Origin: Apoderus coryli
Lineage: Eukaryota > Arthropoda > Insecta > Coleoptera > Attelabidae
Assembly (NCBI GenBank): GCA_911728435.2
Contig: OU452210.1
Location: 2,914,001-2,978,000, forward strand
DNA: 64,000 bases
Direction of reading: 5' to 3'
Shown here piece after piece: positions 11,945 to 23,312 of the stretch; positions within the stretch are counted from its first letter, which is position 1; each line of letters begins with the position of its first letter. The position numbers and the translations under genes were made by a program. The notes under the pieces were generated by a model. The model did no database searches and was not told the DNA's origin. It was given only the letters and a program-made list of their open reading frames with translations.

Positions 11945-12210
11945 CATAAATGAACTTTTGAAACTCAATACAATAGCTTTAGGGTTAAATAAGGTCTTGT
12001 CATTGTTGTATTCATATGTGCTTTATATTTTAAAGAATTTTTGATGTCCAGACCCAAATATCTAAGAATCGGAGAAAAGCGCAGTGGCTTGTTCTCAAGG
12101 TTATAAGTTAAGTCTGAGATAATAGTCCTCCAAAAAGACATAAGACACTCGAGAGGATGAATTTCATGTTCAGGTATTAATGTCATCAGCATATAGCTCA
12201 ATTTTATAGT
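11945..12210 (-). pseudogene. LINE (Jockey-like) reverse transcriptase fragment
   Basis: Read on the minus strand, TATGCTGATGAC at about 12197-12186 encodes the catalytic YADD box of a non-LTR reverse transcriptase. About 100 bp downstream, in another frame, comes the conserved LRYLGLDI...SLKYKAHMN block that follows YADD in Jockey-type LINEs (usual form VKYLGV.LD..L.W..H). A frameshift and the lack of any upstream fingers or endonuclease domain show that this is a dead scrap. The order and spacing of the two motifs make the assignment reasonable; the exact clade is not certain. Confidence 0.6.
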
Positions 12211-12659
12211 GCTCTAAGAGTAAGATCATATTTGACGTATACAATATGCTGAATAACAAGACATTTCGTCTAAAAGAAAATAGATATTAGAACTTGGTGG
12301 TCCAAAGTAGCGACCATTCCAGAGAAAAAATAACTAAGTTCATTTAAACTCCTGTACAAAATACCTAGAACAAATAGGATAGGCAGATTTTCCTTTATAT
12401 ATGTATTACCATTTTAACTTAATAGAACCTAAAGATATATCTTTAGTTCAAAACAAAACTCTTTTTAGTTATAGTGTATTGAATTGGTAAATAGTATCTT
12501 CATATATTTATCTTTCTTCTGAAAAAGGATGTTGATATAAAACAAGAACCAAAATGCTAAAAAAATAGGTTAAAAGATTCAGCATAATGTCCTTTAGTTC
12601 AGAGCCTTAAATTTTAGAATTACAATTCTAATATTACATTTAGATTAGAATAGTCTATT

Positions 12660-12830
12660 CCGTTAAAGTTAATAAGATGGATGGATGATATGGAAAGAAA
12701 GCCATCCAATTAATTTTTGGATCTGGGAATGTGTAGGAAAAGTGAGAAGAGGAAGAAAAACTACCTGGCACATGGTAATATGATATGAAGCAAGAGTTAA
12801 CGAACGGGTGACGAAAGTATCAAGAAGAAA
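12660..12830 (+). pseudogene. possible RTE/LINE C-terminal tail
   Basis: The stretch around 12730-12790 reads IWECVGKVRRGRKTTWHMV, which resembles the basic, Trp-containing C-terminal tail of RTE- and Jockey-like proteins (consensus like RGRP..TW). Stops follow immediately and no RT core precedes it. The call is weak. Confidence 0.25.
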
Positions 12831-15800
12831 CAAAAATAATACTAGACATATCGATCAGTATGGAAAAAGATTCGTTCAAAAATACTTCCTCATTCTCATT
12901 TAGTAAATACGCTACTGGTAAAAGATAAGAGAAGGTAAAGATTATTTTAATTCATATTTTATTTATGCTATTTGCGCGCCCTAATGAAAATTACTGTAAT
13001 AGATTAGGTAACCACAGGAATTCAGTTTCAAAAAGACACATATAGAAAGTAAACTAGGAAAATAACAATTGTCAAAGTTAACTAATTTTAGTAAAACTGT
13101 TTAATAAACCATAAATATTCTAAACGTCTCTTACTCTTGCTAACCAATACCATTTGTGCTGTTGGTTCTGAATTAAAATTTTAATTATTTTTTCCGAATA
13201 AGTTTACAACCCTACCAAGGAAATTTCTTTGTTTAGGGCAAAAGACGAAAGGACAGCTATTTCCTTTTTCTAAGCTGCAATATAGCAGAATAGTGTAAAT
13301 AAAGTGATCTACCCTTAAAAGAACGACACAAATCACCTTATCTGGATACAAAGTAAAAAAAGGCTCATTTTTCAAAACACCCACAATTGTAATTCAAGTT
13401 GATTATCTTGGATACTTTTCACGCCACTCAATCCGATGCCAAATAAAGTAGACGACCTATTGAGTGGCCAGCTAAAACCTTATTTACAATTTCGAATAGA
13501 GCCAAAATAGCACGGTCAGTGACAAGGGTGAAAACAGTAGTTTTGTCCACCCCGTCTAAGAAATTGATGCCGAATGCGTTTAACGACTAGCAGTTTAACT
13601 TCTCCCCTAAATGTGCCAAATATAAAAAACTGCTTTTATTTTCTGCTTTTTATTATTTATGATAATGTAGAGGTTTTCCCACTCTACAGCTGACACGCAC
13701 GATATTTTTCACTATACTTGTAGACAATATGCATGCCCATAAAAAAGTTTGCTCAACAAAAATCTGGTGAGACACGTTCAAGTATGTTGTTTATTATTTT
13801 CCATGATCGCCTAAATAACCTGCGATACTTTAAAGCCCATTTTTATCTTAATATATTTTCTGCAATATCTTAAAAAAGTGCCTGCTCTGGTAAGCTACTC
13901 AAGACTCATGAATAATTCCAGCTGTTAAATGTCAATATCCTTCCGTAGTAGGCAAATTTAGGTCAAATTCCAGAAAGCCTGCAGGTAGGGAGGTTCGACT
14001 GATTGAGACATTTTTTGTAATTTTATATTTCCCGCCACAACAAACAATAGAAACTAAGTATCCGATATGTCCGGCTTTTGTGAAGACACAAGCGATCAAT
14101 TCTTTTGAAGCTTTGTGTGATTTAGCTCACCTTGATGGATCGATATGGTCGACTACGGTTTAGTTAACTTAACTTATGGAACTACTGAGATTTATTTTTT
14201 ATTTTGCCGATTTTGGGAATCTCAACATAGTATAGTCAACCTTTCACAGCCTGATGAAGGGTTACATAATTTCGTAACACCCTTTAAATGTACTTTAACA
14301 GATTTGTCCCCTTTTGTAGTTGGACTTATATCTATGGATAAACAATTTTGTAAAGACTACATACAGGGTTAGCAAAATGTATGGAAATCCCTCAATATAT
14401 CACGAACGGTATATGATATGAAAAAAAAAAGGATATATCACTAAAAACATTACATTTTGTAGTTCTTGTTTCTGCTCTCTAAGTCTAAATCCTGCTTCAA
14501 ATTTATACTAGATACCGTTTCGCTGTCATCCTGTCAGGTTCTTCAGGGCATCAATTATGACGGTAAAGCACCACAGCGAGAGCCTACATAATTTGTAATC
14601 GCTGGTTTTTATATACACATAAATACTCGTATATGCAATTTATTTTGGTACACACTGAGAGAGTGTTTAGGTTCACTTGACATTTATTCTATAAGGTTTG
14701 ATATTGATACTAATATTATTTGAATAATGTGTATGAAAATAAGTATGATATCTGCTTTGTAATTGGGTGCAAGCTTCTGAGACACAATGAAGATTATTTA
14801 TTCTAATATAATTAATAAATGATTAAAATTAAAAAAATATCCTTAATCTTATAATCTATCTGCTGATAGTATAGTATAGTCTATCGATAGGTTACAAAAA
14901 TTAATTTTGGTTTGGATAATTATAATTTAAAGTGGTTGTATAGAAATCATATGGTAAACACGTAATAGTTTTATTTATTAATCCATCGAAACCAAGACAA
15001 AAAAAAACTATTCCCCTCGCTTCTCTATCAATTCAATAATAATAAACATATTGTTTATAAATTATATTCTTTCAAAATAGCTTCTAAAGCGTAGAAAATT
15101 CATTAACATATAAGGTGCGTTTTACAATAAAAGCACATAAGAGATAAATCATTTAATTTGTCATATTGGTGAACAAATAAAATTATTGATTAATTCAAAG
15201 GGTTAAACGCAAAGGAACATAACATAAAGACTGAGATTGTAAAGGCAGTTATCGCCTGAAGCAAGGCAATTTCTCAGCGGTGGTAGTAGCTGTTTTACTT
15301 GCCCGGTTCTATTCTCTTGTTTGTTATAAATTATAAATGCCATTTCCTGTTGGAAACTGCTTCTAATCATAACAGTACAAAAATGAACTCACTGCGTAAA
15401 TTTATAATTTAATTTGGCGGTATAATAAAGTAAGTAGTTTAGTACATAAAACACTTGAAATATTGATATTAAACCATGAAAATAATGGTATGTACGTAGA
15501 TTTCAATCAGTTTATGGTTTAACACAATCACACATATTCAAGAATAATTGTGTTTTGGATAAAGATGATACGGTATCATAAATTGGAACAAGCCACGAAT
15601 ATATAGGCCATGCTAAATTCTATATCCACAGCTCATCTCACGCTACCGATGTTGCTCTATATCACTTTAGAAAACAAACATGACCTGGTCAAATATCTTC
15701 CATCTTTATTAAAGTCAATATTTTTAAAATGAACCTTTGATCATTTTAAAAGTAATTGTAAAAATTATTTCATTGATGGGGTAATTAATTAGACCAATAA

Positions 15801-16030
15801 AATACAGAACGGCATAATTACATAGTTACCATCAAAAAGGAGTTTCATTAACAGATATATAATGTTATACATATTCAGATTATGACACCAAGGCTCCCTT
15901 ATATGAATGTTATTAATGTAACTACAACAATATTAGTATATGGTCAACTACTCTACATTTTTAAATATAATTTGCTCAGATATCTATTTTCTCTTCTTCA
16001 ATCACTGCTTTGTGTTCAATCTTTCATTTC
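12831..16030. other. no recognised gene
   Basis: A+T-rich DNA. A + strand open frame at 14145-14372 contains a fairly protein-like stretch (NLSQPDEGLHNFVTPFKC) between an acceptor-like AACATAG and the end of the frame near 14372, but I cannot assign it. It ends at a transposon-end-like TACAGGGTTAG (about 14364). Confidence 0.45.
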
Positions 16031-16059
16031 TATTATATTCATTCATTTATTTATATAAA

Positions 16060-16200
16060 AGTGTAAAATTAAAATTATGAATTTTCTTGCAACAGTTTTA
16101 TCTTTTTTTGTCTTGTTTTGTTTTGTGGGATTATTAAGTAGTTTATTCATTTAGTCTTCTAATTGAGTCTGTTAGACAATAAAGATTATTATTATTATAG
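16060..16200 (+). repeat. LINE-like 3' end with ATT microsatellite tail
   Basis: A T-rich trailer leads to an AATAAA signal at about 16179, followed at once by four ATT units. Many insect non-LTR elements end in this way. No coding part was found upstream. A 26-codon hydrophobic ORF from 16078 lies inside and is regarded as chance. Confidence 0.3.
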
Positions 16201-16223
16201 ATTATGGAATAAACATTGAGCAT

Positions 16224-16409
16224 TTGAACCATGACTGTCTTTTCACTACAAGATTAATCATTTTAGACAGAAAATTTCCACAACAGAGTTTCAGTGACAG
16301 GATCGTCAGCGAAGTGTTAGCTAGTCTAAGTTTAACGCAGGAATTACAGAAGAATTCTTTCTACAAGATAAATTATTCTGAAGAAATAGTCCAAAATGTA
16401 ATGGAGTAA
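16224..16409 (+). CDS. candidate coding exon, unknown protein
   Basis: A + strand frame of 61 codons with mixed, protein-like composition (for example FSDRIVSEVLASLSLTQEL and KINYSEEIVQNVME) ends at a good donor-like GTAAGT at about 16408, where the in-frame stop would lie within the intron. Acceptor candidates lie at CACTACAAG (about 16252) and TTTTAGACAG (about 16271). I recognise no family. It may be a host exon, a decayed mobile-element ORF or chance. Confidence 0.25.
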   Translation: MNHDCLFTTRLIILDRKFPQQSFSDRIVSEVLASLSLTQELQKNSFYKINYSEEIVQNVME

Positions 16410-17789
16410 GTAATGTACGTATAATAAAGAAGATACTTTTATACTCAAAGACTAAATTCACATGTTTTTCCACATTTTTTTCCACACGTTTTATTATCAT
16501 CCAACAAAGGTACTAAACATGTCGATTTTATTCGGTCAACCGACTTTGTGATGCATTGTGGAAAAATATTTTTGCGTGTGCCAAACATCGTTTAAAACAA
16601 TACTGATTTTAGGATTTTTTTTTTCATCCCCTAAAAAGAAAACTTCTTATTTTGTACCCTAAATATCGCTTTAACGATGCTGACCATGAATATTCTATAA
16701 TTAGTAGCGAAATGTCAAATAAGTAAAATAAACCTAAACATATCTTCTTCGAATATAACAATAAGATATAGAAGAGTAGTGTAAAATAACTGTTAGGTAA
16801 CGATTTCATTCACTTGTATCTTTATAGCGGAGCAAATAATACCACAAATAGTGGAAACCCTTCAGGGCTATTTATCCCACTTAAGGGATAATCCCAATAA
16901 AACGTTTGCAGTTATCTTCATCGTTTTGTACCGGTTTATAATATGAAACTGTGTATAATATAATTCCTTTTTTTAGGATATTCTACTTTTCAGCTTTTAG
17001 GGTTCATTTTTACGCAAAGGGTCTTTATTTCGGTCAGTATTACAAATAGCTGGAAATTTATTATAAAGAAAATCCACTGTTGAAAGACGTGAACAAAAAA
17101 ACGGTTTTTGATAAAAGTAATCGATGTTTCTTTTTGTGCTATAAAGCAAACCTTTTAATAATTTCACGTATATAAACAGACGTTTTCATTATCTACTAGG
17201 TTCGGGTAAATATTAATTAAAAAATTTCCTAAGTTTATTTTTATGCTGTTTAAATTAGAACGAAATTGCGAGCAATACAGACTTAATAAAAAATTAATGA
17301 AGTAATAATCTGCTTATTAAAAATGCTGATTGTATTTTCTGCAAGACCATAAATTTTAATTGGGAATACTTAATTAAGTAAATTAATGAATATTACGATT
17401 TTACCTACACGAATAGTAAACATATTCAAACATACCACAGTAGAAACTTATAGTATTAATGTTGCATAAATATTGTTCAGGAAACAGAAAAAAGCAAGAA
17501 AAATTAACTAAGGGTGCATATCTTAGCACCTGTAGGCAGGTTTATATGTTATGGCATTATATACCCTCTCTATCAAAATCTGTATGAAGTATGAAGAGAA
17601 AAAATATCTAAATTAAGGGATGATAGTAAGATTATGACATGTTTTTACTGAAAAATCACGCTAGCTTTTCTTTTAGAAATATTGCCAACGTGTTTCGAAT
17701 GCTAAGTCTTTATGACAGAGTGCTATGTTGCCTCTTCTGAACGAGAAATATAATTTAACGAAATAAATTTCGATAGCAATGAGTTTTAA
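16410..17789. other. no recognised feature
   Basis: A+T-rich unassigned DNA. A left inverted repeat for the Tigger copy that follows was looked for here and not found. Confidence 0.5.
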
Positions 17790-19033
17790 AAAAATTCAGA
17801 TTTCTACATCATTGATAAATGTTTTCGAATAATTTATATACTTGAAAAAAAAATTAGCAAAAAATAAAATGTTTTTTATAATACCCTGGTCCATATGTTG
17901 CAATTTGGAGGTCATGTTTGGTGGAAACAAGGTCAATTCAATAATCGTTAATTTTTTATTTACACTAACTGGATGTGCAGGACAATTGTCTATAAACCTC
18001 ACAATCTTTCGCTTTTGGCTTTTCATTTTCGTTCTTTAATCCATCTTTCGAAAATCTCAGAAGTCATCCATGCCTTTTTATTTTTGGCATAATTTAACTC
18101 CAGAGATTTAACTCCTTTTAAACAACAGTGATTTTTGCTTTTACCTATGAGTAGTAATTTCAGTTTTTCTGAGCCATCCATGTTTGCTCCAACCTACTAA
18201 AACATTTATTTATTTGGCAAACATCTAAAAAACAAACCGGTTTCATCACAATTGAAAACGTTTTTTGGCTCGTACATTTTCAATACATTTTTTAAAACAG
18301 TTTCAGTCCAAATATCACAGTTCTCCCGACTAACGCTGGCACTCTCGCCAGACACCGTTCTGAAAACAATCGCATTGCGAGTCTTCTAGCTTAAAAATTA
18401 ACGCAGTTAAAGTCTTTAGCAAATTGTAGAGCCTTTTGCTTGATTAAATTTCCTGATATTGGTACGTACGCATCAATACGTGCCACTTGAAACCATCGTA
18501 AAACTGCTTCATTTACATCCTCGTTAGAATACACCCGTACTCGTTTTCGACAGCTTGGAACATTAGTTTTCTTGATGACAACACATTTTTTGCAGCCTTT
18601 ATCAACTTCCTCCAAAACTTTAGTTTTCTCAGCTAAACTTAAACACACACGGTTGGCCATCTTACTTGATTCTTAAACTGAACTGAACCTAATTTGCGAT
18701 TTACTAGGCCTTGAAAATGGGCTAGGAATTCCCCAGGTATCGCACAGAAATCTGCCTGCTTTAGTGCCTACCATTAGGCATTATGAACGCGTTAAGAACA
18801 TTTTCAAAAGAATGCGAATTAAAAATGTAAATGGGCAACCCTAAAAGGCAATAAATGCATAAAAATGTATACGTAAAAGTGCGGTAAAAATTTTATTATA
18901 TAGAGTGCTACTCACTTTAAAGATTCACTATATGCAGGGCTTTTTACATTAAATTTCATTAAAATACTCTAGGTCTTGAAAAAATTGCACTGCAAAGAGT
19001 TTTTCACTATATAGAGCTTCACTATAAGCAGTG
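17790..19033 (-). mobile_element. pogo/Tigger transposon fossil, copy 1
   Basis: The element is read on the minus strand. Its right (5') end carries the family's terminal motif TTCACTATATAGAGCTTC at about 19003-19020, the reverse complement of the start of the copy at 40946. A subterminal TTGCACTGCAAAGAGTTTTTC (18984-19004) has a near-identical partner at about 40600-40620. A 5' untranslated stretch of some 340 bp precedes the transposase pseudogene. The left end was not located, so the lower limit is only where recognisable transposase stops. Confidence 0.75.
17796..18660 (-). pseudogene. pogo/Tigger transposase pseudogene (copy 1)
   Basis: This is a CENP-B-like DDE transposase of the pogo family, which binds the element ends and moves it to TA sites. 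The start ATG is at 18658-18660 (MANRVCLSLAEKTKVLEEVD). The first helix-turn-helix is shortened; the second DNA-binding region follows (EAVLRWFQVARIDA, KQKALQFAKDF). After a frame change come SGESASVSRENCDIW, the first catalytic Asp in NCDETGLFF (codon 18244-18246), a deletion, then GANMDGSEKLKLLLIGKSK and KKAWMTSEIFERW. In the last frame the second Asp is in VRFIDNCPAHP and the third in KLQHMDQGII. All three Asp residues survive, but the frame is broken several times and part of the catalytic core is deleted, so the copy is dead. Confidence 0.88.
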
Positions 19034-21466
19034 TCGATAGTATTATATACAAAAATGATATTCGAAATAAATTATTGGTATATTATAGGATTCTATTTTG
19101 CGGAGTATAATAAATATAAGAATTGAATAGCATCATAAACGGAGAAGAGCTTAAAAAGAAGAGCATGTTAAATGCACTAGAAATAAATTAAAAAGTAAAA
19201 AACCTGCAAATGAAATATTGGTAATTTGTGGTCCTAATAGTAGATATTGAAGACAAAAAATGTGGAATGAAAATCGATGTAGGGTATATTTAGAAAGAAA
19301 CAAAAGTGTAAAAACATAAATTAAGGAAAAAGAGAACTGAAATGAAAAGATCAGATGAACCATTTACATTCATAGTAAGTTTTGAATGGGGTTCCAGGCA
19401 AGCTATTTGCAATTACGAGATATCCACTTCCGTTGTGGCTCTAATTATAGGCTAAAAAGAAAAGAAAAACCTCAGTATTTGTTTTATTGGCAGGACCGAA
19501 CTTGCGAAAAAATATACGCCAATTACCAAAATTTAAAAAAAAAAGCGTCATTAAAGTCGTACTTTTTCTGTTTTTTTTTTTTGTATATTAATGATATGAT
19601 AGTGAGGTAAGACTAATTTCAAACTGAAAATATTAAAAGCTAATTGTTAAATTATATTAAGTATTAAAAAATATAATGCGGACTTTAGATACCTATTACT
19701 AACTGAAAAAATGTCCTCCTCCTTACACCTCTTTATATTTATACAAACATAAATAATACAAAAAGGTTAAATCTGAGTGTGTGTTATAAATATATACCTT
19801 TATTTTAAGGTCTCCTGTTCGCAACACGTTTAACGTATATCAATAGATAACAACGGAAGATTCCGATATTTATACACAGGGTACGAAAAATACTCATTTC
19901 CTTAATCATACATATTCATGAATTAGGGTCTAATGCAAAATGCTTTAAAGATTTTACATCTACTGGGAACGAATGTAAATTTAAAGATTTTTATTATCTA
20001 TCAGTAAATTTTAGAAATTAGCATCGTACACGATCACACACTTTGCGTTCAAATGTAAATATATGTGATTTAAATTTTATTCTAATTTTTACAAGTAATA
20101 CTACATTTTTAAATATAATTTGTCATGAAAGACATCGATACGGAATATAAACTGCTATTTTTCATTGAATCAGTGCATATCAGAAACGTGACGTGAAGTT
20201 TCAATAAAAAAAAAGACATAGGGGTCAGTCTTCTGACTGACAGTTCTGAATTCACAATAGGGTTTTTCATAGACATATTGCCAGTTGGATATGGTTTAAA
20301 TATGTACAAGTTTTAGAAAAAACTGGGAACAGGAAACCAAAATTACAATGTATCCCAGAGAGCCATAGTCCCATAAAATGTCTAGTTCGCTCTAAATTTT
20401 ACAATCATAGTGTTTGACCAGTTTGACCCTGTGGAGATAACCGTACAAGAAGAAAGAACTAAAGTAATAAAGTCTTGTACTACTGTAGTATATGATCTGT
20501 ACTAGTAAGAATAAGTAATTTTTCTCAAATCTAACACCCTGCATTAACAAATATACTGAAAGACAATCAAATTCCCTTTCAAATGATATGCTATGTTCCT
20601 ACCTCTAAATGAAAAGGAAATTTGCACGATTACAAAATAATATCATCAAGGGTCGAAACTGAGAGCAAAAACGATATTTATCGAAGCCTATGACCTTAGA
20701 TGAAGACAATATAATAAATGTTTTTAGATACTTTAACGCTGGTTGTTAATTATGATACGTTTCATTAAACTTTCTGCATGTTTTTTGTATAATTTTGTCA
20801 CATTGCGCATGAATATTAAACCAGTTCATTAACTTCATTTTAACAATTATTTTCAAGACACAACATAACGCTTTACTAGTTACGCAATTATTATAATTTT
20901 ATTCTTTCGTGTTAGTGACGTTTCATGGCTACCTAATTGAAATATACCAAATGTCTATTTTTACTAGTAGATCACACTACAGTAGTTTGCGACCACCCTG
21001 TAACCATATGGGCTAATCTGTCCATATAATTGTTTTTCTTAAGATATTATTGAACTACCATCACAATTTCAAGACTCTGTCTATTGAGGTGACGAAATGA
21101 CGAATATTTTCCAGACACGTGTTTTGGACAAAAAAAAAACTAAATAAATAAGGATAAGGAATCCAAAAATATAATTATATATAGGGTGGCCTTTTCGAAA
21201 TAAGCAAGTTGATGTGCTAGAACTATCTCAATACTACAGTTTGATAATATTGAATTGACACTTAAATTTTCTTAGGTTTTTCAACGTCAAAGAACTATAA
21301 CAATACCAAGTTGAAAAATTCGCTTTGGCAAACAAGCAACTACTAAATTTTACCATTATTCATAAATTTAACATTACGATCATTTTAAAGAGTTTAGTCT
21401 ACTAACTGATCAGAGCCTCATCCCAAACTCCTCAAGCGAGAACTATTGCTTTGATTGATTAAGTGT
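19034..21466. other. no recognised feature
   Basis: A+T-rich unassigned DNA. A transposon-end-like CACAGGGTAC near 19875 has no partner. Confidence 0.5.
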
Positions 21467-21905
21467 GTGCACATAATTCATGCACCTTAGGAAACGAGTC
21501 CTCAAATGTTATGTCTGGTCCGTATTACTTTATGGCAGTGAAGCATGGACCTTGAAGGCATCAACGACAAATAAGCTCCAACGAGGAAGTATTTCTTATG
21601 ATGAATACCAACAGGGAACCAAAAACACAATTAAGGCGAGAAAAACTGAATATTTCGGGCATATCATCAGAGGACCCAAGTAATCTCTAGTCCGCCTGAT
21701 TGTCCAAGGAGAAGTGGAAGGCACACGTTAGATTGGACGTAAAAAACTGTCATGGTTGCGAAACATAAGGCAATGGACAGGACTGCAACCTGAGTAACTT
21801 TTCAGACTGGCCGCCGACAGTAACACCTTTCAAAATGTTATCACTACGATGATCGCCAACGTCTGAAGACAGACAGGGCACCGGAAGAAGAAGTGCACAT
21901 AATTC
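21467..21905 (+). mobile_element. 5'-truncated RTE-type LINE insertion with 13-bp target duplication
   Basis: A fragment of 413 bp (21480-21892) is bounded on both sides by the identical 13-mer GTGCACATAATTC, at 21467-21479 and 21893-21905. This is the signature of target-primed reverse transcription. The insert ends in a short GAAGAAG-type tail instead of poly(A), as RTE-like elements often do. The fresh target duplication suggests that the insertion is younger than most other elements in the window, although its ORF already carries stops. Confidence 0.85.
21480..21875 (+). pseudogene. LINE reverse transcriptase C-terminal fragment (RTE-like)
   Basis: The frame encodes the end of a non-LTR polyprotein: LRKRVLKCYVWSVLLYGSEAWTL is the conserved LL.YG.E.W block downstream of the RT thumb, followed by ARKTEYFGHIIRGPK, the typical LEYFGH..R block. 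A TAA at 21681-21683 interrupts; homology continues in frame with QGEVEGTR, IGRKKLSWLRNIRQW, a second stop, and LFRLAADSNTF to MIANV. The RT active site and endonuclease are absent because the insertion is 5' truncated. It is not functional. Confidence 0.85.
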
Positions 21906-22254
21906 CATTAATAACTGGTAAATTCTAAGGCCAACTACGTCAAACAAAAAAGTACAGTTCCTAACGAACGCATTATTTTCAAACATTACGAACAAAATAT
22001 GTTACATTTTATTCTCTAATCGGTAAATTCAGCATATCTAGGATTCATATTTCCAGGTCTTAGGTATTAGAACGATAGGTATGCAAGGGTAAAGTAATTG
22101 TTTTATGGCTCGGAATTAACGATATAACTTTGCTTATTTCGGTATTTCGTCGGTAACAAAACAGATGGCAGACTTTTCTGTCACGAAATAAATCAGTAGC
22201 TTCCATAGCGTTACCACCACGGACTTTTTTTTATTATTTTATTTGTCTTCTTTT

Positions 22255-22800
22255 TCACTGCATTGCAAAAGTGTTGAGGAGGATTACATTGGCTTGACCG
22301 CAGAAAATCTAGCAGGAAAGGCCGTCCTAGACTCCCGCAGAGCGCGCGCGCGTTGTTCTATACCAACATCTAAAATCCAGCAGCATCTCAAAAGTTTTAT
22401 TTTGTTGTTTTCTAGACAAGAAATAGACTAAAACGTGTTATGTTTTGTTGTTGTGGGACGAACCCGTCAAGCGCTGGATTCGCGGCTGGGCGGTACGTGA
22501 GATTTTCTTGCCAACCGACTAGCGACTGCGCGATATTTTACCACGCCCTCGAAATCTCCTGTAACGGTCAAGTATATTATGCTGCCGACCGTTCCAGCAA
22601 GATGCAATGCACGTGCACACCGGTGTGTTACGCTCACGTGAACTTCAATACGTCACAGCAGTTGCAAGATGCAACCGCGACTTCAGCTTTTTTTACCCAT
22701 AGACTGCGGTAGAGCGCACGGCTCGCGTCTCCCTGCATCTATTGTAGGAAAACGACGCCGCAAAGGAAAACAAAGGCGCCGATAAATTGAGAAAAATCGC
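22255..22800. promoter_or_regulatory. CpG-rich island with E-boxes
   Basis: In a 30-35% G+C background this block reaches about 50% G+C, with roughly 34 CpG dinucleotides in 22441-22800 by hand count, a GCGCGCGCGCG run at about 22340, and two perfect CACGTG E-boxes at 22610-22615 and 22635-22640. An open + strand frame of 90 codons (22440-22712) is Cys-rich (MFCCCGTNPSS) but resembles no family I know and may be only a consequence of the high G+C. The block lies about 350 bp upstream of a TATA box at 23151. A promoter, a first exon or an unrecognised repeat are all possible; the orientation is not known. Confidence 0.4.
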
Positions 22801-23150
22801 ATACGACTACTGACCCATTTTTTTTATAACAGTTTTTGAATATCAATTAATTATTAGATTACATAATTTGGTTTGTGTTTATATTTACTAAAAAACTGCA
22901 ATTTTTGAATGAAAGTGATTAGAAACTATAGTATTTGGATTTATTTACAAAATAACTCGAAAAATAAAATTAATTAAATAATTAAGAAGCATAGTAGATG
23001 ATAAGATTTCTACAATTCATCAGTAACTTTCGTTTCTCAAGTTATTAAGTCTTCAGGAGCCAAATAACCCGAGAAATAACAGTTTCTCAGTAGACGGTCG
23101 CGAAAGTCACACACAATTTATAAACTGTAACTAAGTATGTTGATTTTGAT

Positions 23151-23160
23151 TATATAAAAG
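23151..23160 (+). promoter_or_regulatory. TATA box
   Basis: TATATAAAAG matches the core promoter consensus and is followed about 66 bp later by an ATG in a reasonable context. The predicted start site is near 23182. Such boxes occur by chance in A+T-rich DNA; the following ORF and the CpG-rich block upstream are the only support. Confidence 0.3.
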
Positions 23161-23216
23161 CTGGTCACTAGCTACACCTAAAACCAACTATCAAAGTTGA
23201 ACACGCTTTATCCAAA

Positions 23217-23312
23217 ATGACTAAAGTATACCTAGTCAATCAAGGTAGCGGTAACATCAACATTTTTTCAAATTTACACGATGATTTACAGCAAGCCTTA
23301 CGAAGAATGTAA
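23217..23312 (+). CDS. small ORF / possible first coding exon
   Basis: The first ATG after the TATA box opens 31 codons (starting MTKVYLVNQGSGNINIF) ending with TAA at 23310-23312. The peptide is of mixed composition and ends in an amphipathic stretch (HDDLQQALRR). A donor-like AAT followed by GTAACT spans 23306-23314, so the frame could instead be a first exon joined to a downstream exon. I recognise no family. The neighbouring terminal-exon candidate at 25047 has a phase that does not match this donor, so a direct join is not supported. Confidence 0.25.
   Translation: MTKVYLVNQGSGNINIFSNLHDDLQQALRRM

Noticed and set aside
12425..12449. Short palindrome (CTAAAGATATATCTTTAG)
   Set aside because: A+T-rich palindromes of this size are expected by chance in this composition.
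16078..16158. Signal-peptide-like 26-codon ORF
   Set aside because: The hydrophobic peptide comes from a T-rich tract inside a LINE-like 3' end; no mature protein follows.
22440..22712. Cys-rich 90-codon ORF as a secreted peptide gene
   Set aside because: No signal peptide, no regular cysteine framework, and stops are rarer by chance in this G+C-rich block; kept only as part of the island entry.
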